A DNA stretch of 64,000 nucleotides from Pseudomonas sp. S35 (GTDB lineage Bacteria; Pseudomonadota; Gammaproteobacteria; Pseudomonadales; Pseudomonadaceae): NCBI RefSeq assembly GCF_009866765.1, contig NZ_CP019431.1:2418001-2482000 (forward strand). Reading direction: 5' to 3'. Under the pieces are notes generated by a model. The model had not been told where the DNA came from and searched no databases. It worked only from the letters and a program-made list of their open reading frames with translations. Both the position numbers and the translations under genes were made by a program. Shown here in pieces: positions 18,575-27,905 of this stretch (positions are counted from its first letter, which is position 1; every line of letters begins with the position of its first letter).

Positions 18575-19135
18575 ATGAATATCCCTAATCTGATCACCGT
18601 TCTACGCGTCTTGCTCATCCCGATTTTTATTTTGCTGTTCTATTTGCCGTACGAATGGAGCTACCTGGCCTCCAGCTCAGTGTTCGCCTTCGCGGCCGCC
18701 ACCGACTGGCTCGACGGCTACCTGGCCCGTCGCCTGGAACAGAGCACGCCGTTCGGCGCGTTCCTCGACCCTGTGGCCGACAAGCTCATGGTGGCCGTCG
18801 CCCTGGTCCTGTTGGTACAGGAACATGGCAACCTGTGGCTGACCCTGCCGGCTGCGGTGATCATCGGCCGCGAGATCGTCGTCTCGGCCCTGCGCGAATG
18901 GATGGCCGAAATCGGCGCCCGTGCCCACGTAGCCGTGTCCAACATGGGCAAATGGAAAACCGCTGCGCAAATGCTCGCACTGGTCATCCTGCTGGCCAAC
19001 CCGTCGGACTTCACCTTCTGGGTCCTGCTGGGCTACGCCTTGCTGCTCATCGCTGCTGGCTTGACCTTATGGTCCATGCTCCAATATCTACGCGCTGCCT
19101 GGCCGCATCTGCGTACCGAGGTTGAAAAGAAATAA
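18575..19135 (+). CDS. pgsA: CDP-diacylglycerol-glycerol-3-phosphate 3-phosphatidyltransferase
   Basis: A 186-residue inner-membrane enzyme that makes phosphatidylglycerol phosphate. The CDP-alcohol phosphatidyltransferase motif D-G-x2-A-R-x8-G-x3-D-x3-D is visible as [27 protein letters not shown]. About four to five membrane segments are present. The ATG at 18575 ([12 protein letters not shown]) is the canonical start; an in-frame GTG two codons earlier is possible. The gene lies 32 bases after uvrC. Confidence 0.95.
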   Translation: MNIPNLITVLRVLLIPIFILLFYLPYEWSYLASSSVFAFAAATDWLDGYLARRLEQSTPFGAFLDPVADKLMVAVALVLLVQEHGNLWLTLPAAVIIGREIVVSALREWMAEIGARAHVAVSNMGKWKTAAQMLALVILLANPSDFTFWVLLGYALLLIAAGLTLWSMLQYLRAAWPHLRTEVEKK

Positions 19136-19195
19136 AACTTTTTTGAATCAAGAGGTTGACGGGTGCTCAGGATTCTATAGAATGCGCATCACCAA

Positions 19196-19271
<76 letters not shown>

Positions 19272-19319
19272 AATATTGCGCTACAGAGTTTCACTGAATT
19301 CTGTAAGTGATTGAAATCA

Positions 19320-19339
19320 GGGCCTTTAGGCCCTTTTTT
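19320..19339 (+). terminator. Intrinsic terminator after tRNA-Gly
   Basis: Stem GGGCC-TTTA-GGCCC followed by six T residues, 49 bases downstream of the tRNA CCA end. Confidence 0.8.
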
Positions 19340-19384
19340 CGTTCCAGCGGGAACCACTAAAATCCAGCTCCATCCAGTGCTTTT

Positions 19385-19402
19385 AAGTCCCGATTTAAGT
19401 CC
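19385..19402 (+). repeat. Candidate integrase arm-type sites, left end
   Basis: Two direct copies of TTTAAGTCCCGA, with AAGTCC beginning at 19385 and 19397 (12-base period), between tRNA-Gly and the integrase gene. A pair with the same AAGTCC core, spacing and orientation lies near the right end at 23477-23494. Confidence 0.5.
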
Positions 19403-19506
19403 CGAATGAGGATCTTGGATTTGGATGTGCACTGAATCGGTTTTTTGCTGGAGCAGCTTGGATAGCGAGACGAGCATCTGGCCCTGACTCTGTTCAGGAG
19501 CTCGCG

Positions 19507-21348
19507 ATGGCACTCTCAGATACCACCGTTCGGCAAGCCCGAATCACCGGCAATGACTACACGATAGGCGACACGGATGGGCTCGCGCTCAACGTGACCG
19601 CGCGCGGCGGGAAAATCTGGCGTTTCAGATATTACTGGGCGGGTGTGCAGAAGCGCATGTCTCTCGGCAGTTATCCGCAAATCAGTCTCAAAGAAGCCCG
19701 TACTCGACGTGACGAGGCGCGCGCCTTGGTCGCCCAAGGCATCAATCCCTATGAGCACCGTAAACAACTGCGTCGTGCTGTTCGTTTTGCGGCAGAGCAT
19801 ACCTTCGAGGCCGTGTTCAATCAGTGGGTGGAATTTCGCAAACTGAGCCTGAAGGAAGGCCGCCAGAGCACGCTCTCGCAAATCTTGAGAATCTTCAATA
19901 AAGACGTCCTGCCCACGCTGGGTGGGCGGTCCATCTACGATATCAATCGTCACGATCTGTTGGATTTGCTGAGCAGGATTGAGCAGCGCAAGGCCTTAAC
20001 GACCGCCGAAAAATGCCGGACCTGGTTCAACCAGTTGTTCCGCTATGCGCTGGTGAAGATCGAGGGGCTGGAACACAACCCAGCTTCAGACCTTGATGTG
20101 GTCGCACTTCCAAAACCTCCCGTGACGCACAATCCATTTCTCCGAATGGATGAGCTTCCGGCATTGATGGCTGCTCTTCGAAACTACGGTGGCGCCAACC
20201 AAACTCGGCTTGGCCTTCGGTTGTTGTTGCTGACCGGTGTCCGCACGGGCGAATTGCGCTTGGCGACACCCGACCAGTTCGATCTGGAGAAGCGCTTGTG
20301 GGTCATACCGGCGGAAGTGGTGAAACAACTCCAGCTAGCGATGCGGAAGCCTGGTAAGCAGACTCAAAATGTACCACCTTATATAGTGCCGCTGTCAGTT
20401 CAGGCGCTGGAGATCGTGCGTCACTTGCTGGACCAGGTTGTCCCCGCACAGCGCTACTTGTTTGCGCATCGAAGCGACCTGAGCAAGCGTATCAGTGAGA
20501 ACACGCTGAATGGCGCGTTACGTCGCATGGGGTACGCCGATCAACTTACCGGGCATGGTATGAGGGCGACGATCTCGACGGCGTTGAACGAGATCGGATA
20601 CCCGAAGGTTTGGGTGGATGCTCAGCTTTCTCATGCCGATCCGGACAAGGTGAGTGCGGCCTACAATCACGCGGAATATGTCGAACAGCGCCGGACCATG
20701 ATGCAGGATTGGGCGAACCGTCTGGATCTGTGGGGGCAGGGCCAGCTGAAAGCGGCAAGCTCTCCGCTTACCATCCGTTTGGAAGGGGCCCCTTCGTTGC
20801 CGTCGCTTGAAAACGCGAGCGCGAATTCCATTCAGTTCAACGTCACCTCTCCAATGACAACCGTCTCGGCGTCCAAGGCGTCGATTAACAACGAGCCGGC
20901 TCTTGTCGCGTCGCACCAGTCGCCTGTCGTACCTCTTTCGGTGCCGACTGAAAAACCGCACCAATCTCACGTGTCTGACATCCAGCGCGAACGTGCCGAG
21001 ATGCTAGCCACCTATGAAGCTTTGAATAATTTGCCGCTGCTTGTCTTCGCCAAACTGGCAGGCAAATCCAGAGATCAGATCAACCGCGATATCAAGGCTC
21101 GGCGCCTGCTGTCGCTGAGCCTGGGGAATCGCGGTCAGCGCATTCCCGATTGGCAGCTTGATCCATTGCGGCACAAGTTGGTACTTGCTGCATTAGAGCG
21201 GTTTCCGGATGTCGATGCGTGGCGGCTTTATCGGACGGTCTGTGAGCCTCATGAGCGATTTAAGGGTCGTTCGCCAATCGATGCGCTCACTCTGGAGAAT
21301 TTCGACGTGACTGTGCGAATCGTTTGCAGTGCGCTGGGTTCAAGCTGA
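19507..21348 (+). CDS. P4-type tyrosine integrase with long C-terminal extension
   Basis: A 613-residue protein, about 200 residues longer than ordinary P4-type integrases. Residues 1-90 form the DUF4102-type arm-binding domain (VRQARITGNDYTIGDTDGLALNVTARGGKIWRFRY), followed by a core-binding domain and a catalytic domain with R246 (LTGVRTGELRL), H350-x-x-R353 (GHGMRATIS) and nucleophile Y391 (HAEYVEQRR). After a Ser/Ala/Pro-rich linker (about 410-490), the C-terminal domain (about 490-613) contains a possible helix-turn-helix and ends in GRSPIDALTLENFDVTVRIVCSALG, like the end of Xre/MbcA/ParS antitoxins. The ATG is preceded by CAGGAG. It should integrate the element at tRNA-Gly. Confidence 0.9.
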   Translation: MALSDTTVRQARITGNDYTIGDTDGLALNVTARGGKIWRFRYYWAGVQKRMSLGSYPQISLKEARTRRDEARALVAQGINPYEHRKQLRRAVRFAAEHTFEAVFNQWVEFRKLSLKEGRQSTLSQILRIFNKDVLPTLGGRSIYDINRHDLLDLLSRIEQRKALTTAEKCRTWFNQLFRYALVKIEGLEHNPASDLDVVALPKPPVTHNPFLRMDELPALMAALRNYGGANQTRLGLRLLLLTGVRTGELRLATPDQFDLEKRLWVIPAEVVKQLQLAMRKPGKQTQNVPPYIVPLSVQALEIVRHLLDQVVPAQRYLFAHRSDLSKRISENTLNGALRRMGYADQLTGHGMRATISTALNEIGYPKVWVDAQLSHADPDKVSAAYNHAEYVEQRRTMMQDWANRLDLWGQGQLKAASSPLTIRLEGAPSLPSLENASANSIQFNVTSPMTTVSASKASINNEPALVASHQSPVVPLSVPTEKPHQSHVSDIQRERAEMLATYEALNNLPLLVFAKLAGKSRDQINRDIKARRLLSLSLGNRGQRIPDWQLDPLRHKLVLAALERFPDVDAWRLYRTVCEPHERFKGRSPIDALTLENFDVTVRIVCSALGSS

Positions 21349-21477
21349 GGTGCTGTTTTCGTGCTGTGATAACGGATGTCGCTTCTTGCTTGGGTCCATC
21401 TAGCTCGGGCTGCCCTAAATGCGTGGACTTCACGCGTTGCCTGAGGTGCGGCGGAGATGGTCGGCAAGAGGCGTCTT

Positions 21478-21989
21478 TTACGCAGGAATACATCCTTTTG
21501 GCATCTTGCTCCCGCCCTCTCTTGTCAGCTCTTCATCCCGAAGGAACTTGACGCACACGGGTTCAGGATCATGTTCGTCAAGATTTTCGATTCGTCCGCT
21601 CGGCATAAAAACGGCCTTTGCAATCAGCGCTTGTGAAGTGCTGTTGGAGGCATTGGTTGAAATAAACAGCTTGGGTGTTTTGCTCATGGCTTCGGCTGCA
21701 GACCGTAGACGTCACACCCAGACGCTGATGAGCCGGTGACACGATCATCAGCGCCACAAAAGCGTGGTTGAAGAAGTCGTGAGTGAGTACCAGATAGCCT
21801 ACGCAATGTCCGGCATCGATTGCTATCAGGCACTGCTGACGAAAGACGGCTTCATAGATAAAGACGTGACGAGTGCAGAGGGAAGTTGCGTAGGTATCCA
21901 GTTCGATCAATATGCGTGAACATCGTCGGGCATCGCCTGGCGGATAATCCAGCGGGTGCTTGAGGGAAGGTTATCGATGCGCAGCACTG
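21478..21989 (-). pseudogene. GNAT acetyltransferase, two frameshifts
   Basis: Three minus-strand frames join into one acetyltransferase. The first starts at a GTG (21989) behind AGGAGG and reads LRIDNLPSSTRWIIRQAMPDDVHAY before a stop near 21905. The second continues IELDTYATSLC...CLIAIDAGHCVGYLVLTHDFFNHAFVALMIVSPAHQRLGV until about 21740. The third resumes AAEAMSKTPKLFISTNASNSTSQALIAKAVFMPSGRIENLDEHDPEPV to the stop at 21478. The VSPAHQRLGV and STNASN segments match GNAT motifs A and B. Two shifts imply loss of function unless there are sequencing errors. Confidence 0.7.
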
Positions 21990-22109
21990 GAGTTATCCTC
22001 CTGAAATTACCCGGTGCGAGATTGCGTCAGCAAATGTCGAAAAAACAAAGCCTATGATGAAGTGCAATCGATGATGGTCCAGCCCGTCTTGCGAATGAGG
22101 TCGAGTTCT

Positions 22110-22658
22110 CTATCTTTCAGGGCATCCTTTCGCAGGGCAAGACAGTAGGTTTTCTTGCTCGATGCCAACGGTCTTTAGCTGCTCCATAAGCTCACGGTAC
22201 GCCGTCTTGATCGTGTCCAGCTCTATTTCTAACGCGTCTCGATCTGCTTTTAACGTCAAGTAAGTACTAATGCTAATTTTTTGGTTATCCGCTGAAACCC
22301 CGCCGAATAAAAATGCTGGCCGTTGATCTGGGTAATAATGAAACATCCACCATTTAAGGTCTATGTGCCTCACGGTAAGAAGTCTACGGTCGAGGAGGTT
22401 GTCTGAAGTAGTTGGCGACCCGAAAATACCGTAGGGAAGCTCATGATTAAGGATGGCATCGAAGATTTTTTCGGTGTTAGCTGGAAGACATGGCCATTGG
22501 GGGAAAGTCAGTGAAAGTAACTCCGGGTGGTTCCATTCTGCTTCGAGAATCTGGCTTTCATAGGGCATCAGATTACACCAGCGTATAGCCGCCTCTATAG
22601 GGCGATAGAATAATTTTGTAAAGGGGTTTAAATCATCATTGCTATAGTTTACGTGCAT
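22110..22658 (-). CDS. Uncharacterised island protein (YRPIEAAIRWC type)
   Basis: A 182-residue protein of unknown function. The ATG at 22658 has a strong AGGAGG six bases upstream, so it is preferred over the longer frame from 22748. The N-terminus MHVNYSNDDLNPFTKLFYRPIEAAIRWCNLM is, as far as I recall, a motif found beside integrases in Pseudomonas genomic islands; the C-terminal quarter is a predicted coiled coil (LKADRDALEIELDTIKTAYRELMEQLKTV). GC content is lower than in the flanking chromosome. No catalytic motif is seen and I assign no function. Confidence 0.65.
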   Translation of the reverse strand: MHVNYSNDDLNPFTKLFYRPIEAAIRWCNLMPYESQILEAEWNHPELLSLTFPQWPCLPANTEKIFDAILNHELPYGIFGSPTTSDNLLDRRLLTVRHIDLKWWMFHYYPDQRPAFLFGGVSADNQKISISTYLTLKADRDALEIELDTIKTAYRELMEQLKTVGIEQENLLSCPAKGCPER

Positions 22659-22962
22659 GGCGGTTCCTCCTGTGTAGAAGGACAGCCCCTCCAGTAAATG
22701 AACAATGCCTATATGGCTTGCGCTTCCTTTCGAAGTCGTCCCTTTCATTTCTAGAAATGCACTAAAATATCAGTCGATAATTTATATGTTTATACAAAGA
22801 TTTTTTACGGTTCCAAATCGAGGGTACATGTTGAGTTCGTTTTCTCGGAGTCGGGCTTGGCACTAAAATGATTGGGTGGCACAGCGATTCACTTAGTAAT
22901 CTTGGACGCCGACATTATCGCTAGGTTGTTTGGAGCAACCCTGCACTGCGTGGTAATTGAAG
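22659..22962. other. AT-rich intergenic stretch inside the element
   Basis: About 300 bases of clearly lower GC content than the chromosome, holding the upstream region of the unknown gene at 22110-22658. No gene, tRNA or terminator is recognised here. Confidence 0.4.
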
Positions 22963-23287
22963 TATCCTGACCGCGCAGATGACCGTTGCTCGTAAGGAAA
23001 TCTTCGACCCGGTGCTGGCGATCATTCCCTATGACAATGAAGAGCAGGTCATCGAAATTGCCAACGACACCGTCTAAGGCCTGGCGGCCTATTAGCAGTC
23101 AAGTGGTACCCAGCATGCCCGCGCAGTGGCGGGGCGCATGCGTGCCGGTTCGGCTGAACTATGCGAGCGGGGATATCTTTGCGACCTTCGGTGGTTACAA
23201 GCAGTCTGGCAATGGCGGCTAGTGCGCGGCTTGGGGGGGGGGCACGACTTCCTCGAGATCAAGGGCGTGGTAGGCTGGGGCAACTGA
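22963..23287 (+). pseudogene. Aldehyde dehydrogenase C-terminal fragment, broken
   Basis: The reading [37 protein letters not shown] matches the region after the catalytic Cys in NAD-dependent aldehyde dehydrogenases (usually EEIFGPVL, then ANDTPYGLAAYV). It then meets in-frame stops at 23077 and 23095. Later frames recover GRMRAGSVRLNYAS, FGGYKQSGNGG and finally DFLEIKGVVGWGN before a TGA at 23287. The 5' two-thirds of the gene are absent. It is a decayed remnant near the right end of the integrated element. Confidence 0.75.
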
Positions 23288-23476
23288 CATCCGCAGCTCG
23301 CTGTTCAAGAACGAATGAGCCCAGGCGTACGAATGGTTCCCCTTGATAGGCCTGGCCTGTCTTTACCATTCAGGTATCGGCAATCTATTCACTGCTCCCC
23401 TCGATTGGCTGTCCATAGAACTCGACAGCGTGGCTTGGAGTTGCTACTTCTTTTGTTCTTGATACAGCTTAAAAAC

Positions 23477-23494
23477 AAGTCCAGAATCAAGTCC
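23477..23494 (+). repeat. Candidate integrase arm-type sites, right end
   Basis: Two direct copies of CAAGTCCA-type sequence, with AAGTCC at 23477 and 23489 (12-base period, same orientation and period as the left pair), 59 bases inside the putative attR core. Confidence 0.5.
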
Positions 23495-23533
23495 ATTCCT
23501 GTTTTAGGAATGACGGAAACCCTTTAGATTTCA

Positions 23534-23761
23534 ATGAGTCGGACGCCAGATACGAGTCTCGTTTCAGAGGTCGAGGGGGCAGTGCTGGTCGTGGGGTCGG
23601 CGGTGCCCCATCCCTATGACTTGCACCTGGGTTACTACTCGGTCCATACGAGCGAACAGGCGCTGATCAAAGGCGAACAGCGCATCCGCGAGCTTGAGCG
23701 CCAATTGTCGGACGCGGGGGACCGGCGTTCACCCTCCGGGACGGTGCCGATATTTGGTTAG
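23534..23761 (+). pseudogene. Possible C-terminal remnant of a pirin/cupin-like gene
   Basis: A 75-codon frame whose second half (SAVPHPYDLHLGYYSVHTSEQALIKGEQRIRELERQL) has the look of a conserved protein tail, resembling what I recall of pirin-family C-termini. Its first codons are contributed by the att-like sequence (PDTSLVSEV), so the present N-terminus is probably not original. There is no convincing ribosome binding site. It may be a 5'-truncated gene left by the integration or by an earlier deletion. Confidence 0.3.
23553..23565 (+). repeat. attR core
   Basis: CGAGTCTCGTTTC, an exact copy of 19251-19263 in tRNA-Gly; the match does not extend on either side. Confidence 0.6.
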
Positions 23762-23947
23762 AGCCATGCAAGCGTAGCCATCCACCGAGTACCTATCGGT
23801 GGCTGCGATAACGGCGACCAATCTGTGTATTGACCCTTCAAGGTTCCTGCTTCCCGGCCGATATATGCCTTAGCGTTGCGAGCAGTCTCCCTCGACGTAC
23901 GCCCATGCTCCAGACAGCCTCACCAAAAATAATTAAAGAGGGTAGCC

Positions 23948-25933
23948 ATGACCATTTTACAGCGGGTGATCGGGGGCTTTGCGGTGCTTGTGCTGTTGCT
24001 GCTGGCCATGGCCGGAATCAGTTATCAAAGCACCCATTCCATCAGTGAGCGCCTGGGCATTATCACCGGCCAGTCGGCACCGTTGAGTCGCGCGGCCAGT
24101 GAGCTCTATGTGCATATCCTGCGCGCCAATCAGGCGTTGCTGGCCATACTGATCAGCAACGATCTCAAGCAGATCGACGCCGGCAAGCAAGCGTTCACCG
24201 ATAGCCTCGACCAGTTCAATCGGTTACTCGACAGCACCGCGGTGTACGTCGTCGACCGGGACGAGTTGAAGGCCAGTCTCGCTCAACAGCGCCAGTGGGT
24301 GAACGCCTATGCCGAACAGGCGCAAACCCTGATGGCCTCGCACCGTGAGCATGTGCAGCAACTCGCGCTGACGCGTGTGCTGCAAGGCTACAGCAGTAGC
24401 CAGGCTTCGCAGTTGACGGGTTATTTGCGTGACGAGATTGCCCGCGCCCGCAGTGCCGGCGATAACCAACAGGTCGCGGCAGCTGAAAAGCTGCTGTTGG
24501 AAGTCAACAAATCCTATGACGGCCTGGCGGCGCATGCTGCCACGCCCGCCATCGAGACCCTGCAACGGGTGCTGAACCTGCAGGACGAAGTCATCAGCAC
24601 ACGCCTTCAGGCGTTGTTGGCCGTCGACCCACGAGGTGGACGGATTGCCGCCGTGATGGTCAATCGCCTGCTCACGGACCTGACCGGAGCCGACGGTGTG
24701 TTCCATGCCTACCAGGCAGAGGCAACACTGGGTGCCCAGGTCATGCAGCAACGCAATGCGGTGGAAGCCGCGCTGCAATCGACCCTTGGCAAGATTGGCG
24801 AGTTTGGCAGCCAATCCCTTGAGGTCGCCAATCAAGCCAGGGACGCTGCCAACGCCACCATTGGCACCAGCCGCAGCCTGTTGTTGATCGCCTGTGTACT
24901 GGCAGTGCTGGCCGCGGTGCTGATCGGGCTCTGGGTGGCGTTCAGCCTGCGCCGGCCGCTGGCTGCGTTCCGCGAGGTGCTCAAACAACTGACGGCGGGG
25001 GACATGCGCGTCAGTTTCGACGTCTCGCGCAAGGATGAGTTTGGAGAACTGGGCGGTTACCTGAACGAGCTGACCATTGCCCTGCGCACAACCTTCCGTG
25101 AGCTGATCAGCTCCGCCGACGCCCTGGCGACCACGGCGGACAACAATGCCTTGAACAGCGAGCAGACTACCCGTGTGGTGGATGAACAAAAGGACCGGTT
25201 GCATTCGGCGGCCTCGGCCATGACTGAAATGGAAAGCACCGTCGAAGAGGTCGCGCGGCGCGCCCAGGACACCCGCAAGGCGGTGGACGACACCAGTGAC
25301 CTCACAAACGAGGTGCAGGAGCGTGTGGCCGAGACCATCGTCAATATTCGCCGTCAGGCCGAGCAGGTGAACAAAGCCACAGCAGTCACCGACGAGTTGC
25401 AGAAGTACGGCCACACGATCGAGGGCATTGTGGTTGCCATTCGTACCATCGCCGAACAGACCAACTTGCTGGCGCTCAATGCCGCCATCGAAGCGGCGCG
25501 CGCGGGCGAGCAGGGCCGAGGGTTTGCCGTGGTCGCCGATGAGGTGCGCTCCCTGGCGAGTCGCACCCAGACCTCAACCAGCGAAATCCAGGACATGATC
25601 GGGCGAATGCAGGAAACGATTCACTCCGTTGTCCAGGTGATGAACGAAAGTCAGCTGCAATCGAGCCATTGCGTGAACCTGGCCTCCGGTGCCGGGGAAT
25701 TGCTGCACTCGATGAGTGAGGCGGTGGGCACGATTCGCGACATGAATATTCAGATCGCTGCCGCCACCGAGGAGCAGAGCGCTACGGTGGCGCAGACCAG
25801 CCGCATGGTCATCCAGATCAATGACTCCGCACAGCAGACCGCGCAAGGCGCCGAACAATCGGCCAGCAGCAGCCAGCGCTTGTCGAGCATGGCCAAAGTG
25901 CAGCGTGAATTGCTTCATCAATTCAGCGTTTGA
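23948..25933 (+). CDS. Methyl-accepting chemotaxis protein
   Basis: A 661-residue chemoreceptor. It has a first membrane helix at about 8-28, a periplasmic ligand-binding region of some 280 residues that is largely helical, a second membrane helix near 311-334, a HAMP domain ([23 protein letters not shown]) and a cytoplasmic coiled coil with the conserved hairpin tip [39 protein letters not shown] at about 499-537. No C-terminal CheR-binding pentapeptide is seen. The ATG has AGAGGG upstream. A sugar-type periplasmic binding protein follows 17 bases later, suggesting that this receptor senses the ligand-loaded binding protein. Confidence 0.93.
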   Translation: MTILQRVIGGFAVLVLLLLAMAGISYQSTHSISERLGIITGQSAPLSRAASELYVHILRANQALLAILISNDLKQIDAGKQAFTDSLDQFNRLLDSTAVYVVDRDELKASLAQQRQWVNAYAEQAQTLMASHREHVQQLALTRVLQGYSSSQASQLTGYLRDEIARARSAGDNQQVAAAEKLLLEVNKSYDGLAAHAATPAIETLQRVLNLQDEVISTRLQALLAVDPRGGRIAAVMVNRLLTDLTGADGVFHAYQAEATLGAQVMQQRNAVEAALQSTLGKIGEFGSQSLEVANQARDAANATIGTSRSLLLIACVLAVLAAVLIGLWVAFSLRRPLAAFREVLKQLTAGDMRVSFDVSRKDEFGELGGYLNELTIALRTTFRELISSADALATTADNNALNSEQTTRVVDEQKDRLHSAASAMTEMESTVEEVARRAQDTRKAVDDTSDLTNEVQERVAETIVNIRRQAEQVNKATAVTDELQKYGHTIEGIVVAIRTIAEQTNLLALNAAIEAARAGEQGRGFAVVADEVRSLASRTQTSTSEIQDMIGRMQETIHSVVQVMNESQLQSSHCVNLASGAGELLHSMSEAVGTIRDMNIQIAAATEEQSATVAQTSRMVIQINDSAQQTAQGAEQSASSSQRLSSMAKVQRELLHQFSV

Positions 25934-25950
25934 TCCTCGGGAGCTAGAAA

Positions 25951-26871
25951 ATGAACGCATGGTTGAGATGTTTCCTGGGGGCGGCGTTGCTGGCCAGTGG
26001 GCAGGCCCAGGCGGCCACGCCGCTGGTGGGCGTGGCGATGGCCAAGTACGACGATAATTTCCAGGCCTTGCTGCGCAATGGCGTGCAGCAAAAGTCGGCG
26101 GCGATGGATATCGATATCTTTATGGAGAATGGGCAGGACAATGCTGAATTGCAGATGCGCCAGTTCCGCAACCTGATCCACTCCAAAGTCGATGCGATTA
26201 TCGTGGCCGTGGTCGATGGCAAGAGCACGGCTCAGATGATGCGCCTGGCGAGTGAAGCGAATATTCCACTGGTGTTCGTCAACCGTAACCCATCGCCTGA
26301 AAAGCTCACCGCACGCGCGGCGTTTGTCGGTTCCAACGAACTGGAGTCAGGCACGATGCAGATGGAAGAGTTGGCGCGCCGTGCCGGCTACAAGGGCAAC
26401 GTGGTGATTCTGGTCGGCGACCCCGCCAATGCGTCTTCCCTGATGCGCACCGAGGACGTCGAGAAAGTCGTCGCCAAATACCCGGACATGAAAGTCGTGC
26501 AGAAAAAAGTCGCCAACTGGGAGCGCAGCCAGGCCGCCACGGTGGTCATGGACTGGGTGAAGCAGGGCGTCGATTTCTCGATTGTCGCCGCCAATAACGA
26601 TGAGATGGCAATCGGCGCGATCATGGGCCTGGAGAAGGCCGGCAAACAGGCCAAGGATTACTGGGTCGGCGGCATCGACGGTACGTCGGATGGGCTCAAG
26701 CTCATGGCGGATGGGAAAATGGCGGTCAGTGTGTTCCAGGATGCCGTGGGTCAAGCGAGCGGGGCGGTTGAGGCGGCTGTTCATCTGGCCCGTGGCGATG
26801 GGTTGGAGGCGCCGATTATCTGGGTGCCGTTCCAGCTGATTACCCCGGAGAATCGCCAGCAGTTCGAGTGA
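25951..26871 (+). CDS. Periplasmic sugar-binding protein (RbsB/IbpA-like)
   Basis: A 306-residue type I periplasmic binding protein with a cleavable signal peptide (about 1-21, ending AQA-A). The body has the peripla_BP_4 pattern: VDAIIVAVVDGKSTAQMMRLASEANIPLVFVNRNP, GNVVILVGDPANASSLMRTEDVE, IVAANNDEMAIGAIMGLEKAG and WVGGIDGTSDGLKLMADGKMAVSVFQDA. These proteins bind ribose, inositol or related sugars. No ABC ATPase or permease lies beside it; a terminator follows. The pairing with the chemoreceptor points to a sensing role rather than uptake, though permease genes elsewhere are possible. Confidence 0.9.
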   Translation: MNAWLRCFLGAALLASGQAQAATPLVGVAMAKYDDNFQALLRNGVQQKSAAMDIDIFMENGQDNAELQMRQFRNLIHSKVDAIIVAVVDGKSTAQMMRLASEANIPLVFVNRNPSPEKLTARAAFVGSNELESGTMQMEELARRAGYKGNVVILVGDPANASSLMRTEDVEKVVAKYPDMKVVQKKVANWERSQAATVVMDWVKQGVDFSIVAANNDEMAIGAIMGLEKAGKQAKDYWVGGIDGTSDGLKLMADGKMAVSVFQDAVGQASGAVEAAVHLARGDGLEAPIIWVPFQLITPENRQQFE

Positions 26872-26894
26872 CTGGCAATGTGAATCTGCTCAAG

Positions 26895-26927
26895 GGGCGG
26901 GCTCGGTATAACCGGCCCGCCCTTTTT
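26895..26927 (+). terminator. Intrinsic terminator after the sugar-binding protein gene
   Basis: Stem GGGCGGGC...GCCCGCCC followed by TTTTT, 24 bases after the stop codon at 26871. It also lies just beyond the 3' end of the convergent gene ending at 26957. Confidence 0.85.
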
Positions 26928-26956
26928 GCGCGTGGAGCATTCTCGCTACTTGAAGG

Positions 26957-27859
26957 CTACTTGAAGTGCTTGTCAACGTAAGACTGGATCTCCTGGCGCA
27001 TGAAGCGCCCGGATGCATCCGCGCGTTCTTCCCAGCCGAAGACACAGGCGGTGACGATGCCGTCGAAGCCGGTCTTGGCCAGAGCACTGAAAAACACATC
27101 CCAGTCGATTTCGCCCTGATGCATGTCCATGTGCTGATGCACCGTCACTTTCGCGCCAGGCGGGTTAACGATATAGCGCAGGCCTGACGAAGCCTTGTGG
27201 TTATAGGTGTCGGCAATGTGCACGTGGGCGATCATCGAGCCCGCATCGGCGATCATCTGCGCCATGTCGTCCCCGAAGTAAAAGGTGTGCGGCGTGCAGT
27301 ACAGGAACTTGACGTTGTTGGAGTTGATGGTTTTAAGCATGTCCAACGCCGGGTGCAGTGTCTCGCACCAATCCTCGGGATGGGGCTCGACGTTGAGGGT
27401 CACGCCTTCTTTCTCAAATATCGGCACCAGTTCTTCCATGGAACGCCACCAGGCGGCTTCGCTGGATTCGTGGCTGTGGGAACCGCCGCAGCAACTGACC
27501 TTGTGCCCCCGATCCGGTGAGGGGCCACGGCCGAATTCCGAGTTCATGGTGGTGCAACCCATCTCCACGGCGATCTGTATTGCTTCTTTCCAGTAATTCA
27601 CTGCGGCGCGACGTTCATCCTCGTGGGGGCTGGCCCAGCGGTACATGGGCAGCAATGAAGCGAGCTGCACATTGTGGTCGCGCAGGGCCTTCTTGAACGC
27701 GGTGATGCGCTCCTTGTGGGCACGGGGTCGGACCCACCAGGGCAGAAAGTCGTCCCTGGGCGAGAGCTCGATGTATTCATAGCCGAGTTCGGCGGTCTTG
27801 CGGCACAGGTCCGGCAGGCTCAGGTGGCGGTGCATGTAGGGGTCAAGGGCGATTTTCAT
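26957..27859 (-). CDS. Sugar phosphate isomerase/epimerase family protein
   Basis: A 300-residue xylose-isomerase-like TIM barrel (AP_endonuc_2 family). Typical metal-site strands are visible: LGYEYIELSPRDDF, GVTLNVEPHPEDWCETL (Glu ligand), IAHVHIADTYNHKASSG (His) and the late GFDGIVTACVFGWEE (usually a Glu ligand region). These proteins isomerise, epimerise or dehydrate sugars and polyols. The ATG at 27859 was chosen at the start of the barrel; a longer opening to 28135 overlaps the upstream gene. It is last in a minus-strand cluster with a dehydrogenase and a second barrel protein. Confidence 0.88.
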   Translation of the reverse strand: MKIALDPYMHRHLSLPDLCRKTAELGYEYIELSPRDDFLPWWVRPRAHKERITAFKKALRDHNVQLASLLPMYRWASPHEDERRAAVNYWKEAIQIAVEMGCTTMNSEFGRGPSPDRGHKVSCCGGSHSHESSEAAWWRSMEELVPIFEKEGVTLNVEPHPEDWCETLHPALDMLKTINSNNVKFLYCTPHTFYFGDDMAQMIADAGSMIAHVHIADTYNHKASSGLRYIVNPPGAKVTVHQHMDMHQGEIDWDVFFSALAKTGFDGIVTACVFGWEERADASGRFMRQEIQSYVDKHFK

Positions 27860-27905
27860 TATTGTTCTGGTCGTTGTTCTGTTCGGTGTTAACGCGGGCA
27901 GATCC

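Noticed and set aside
24224..25414. 396-codon minus-strand frame within the chemoreceptor gene
   Set aside because: Complement of the chemoreceptor coding pattern; the coding strand has clear HAMP and signalling motifs.
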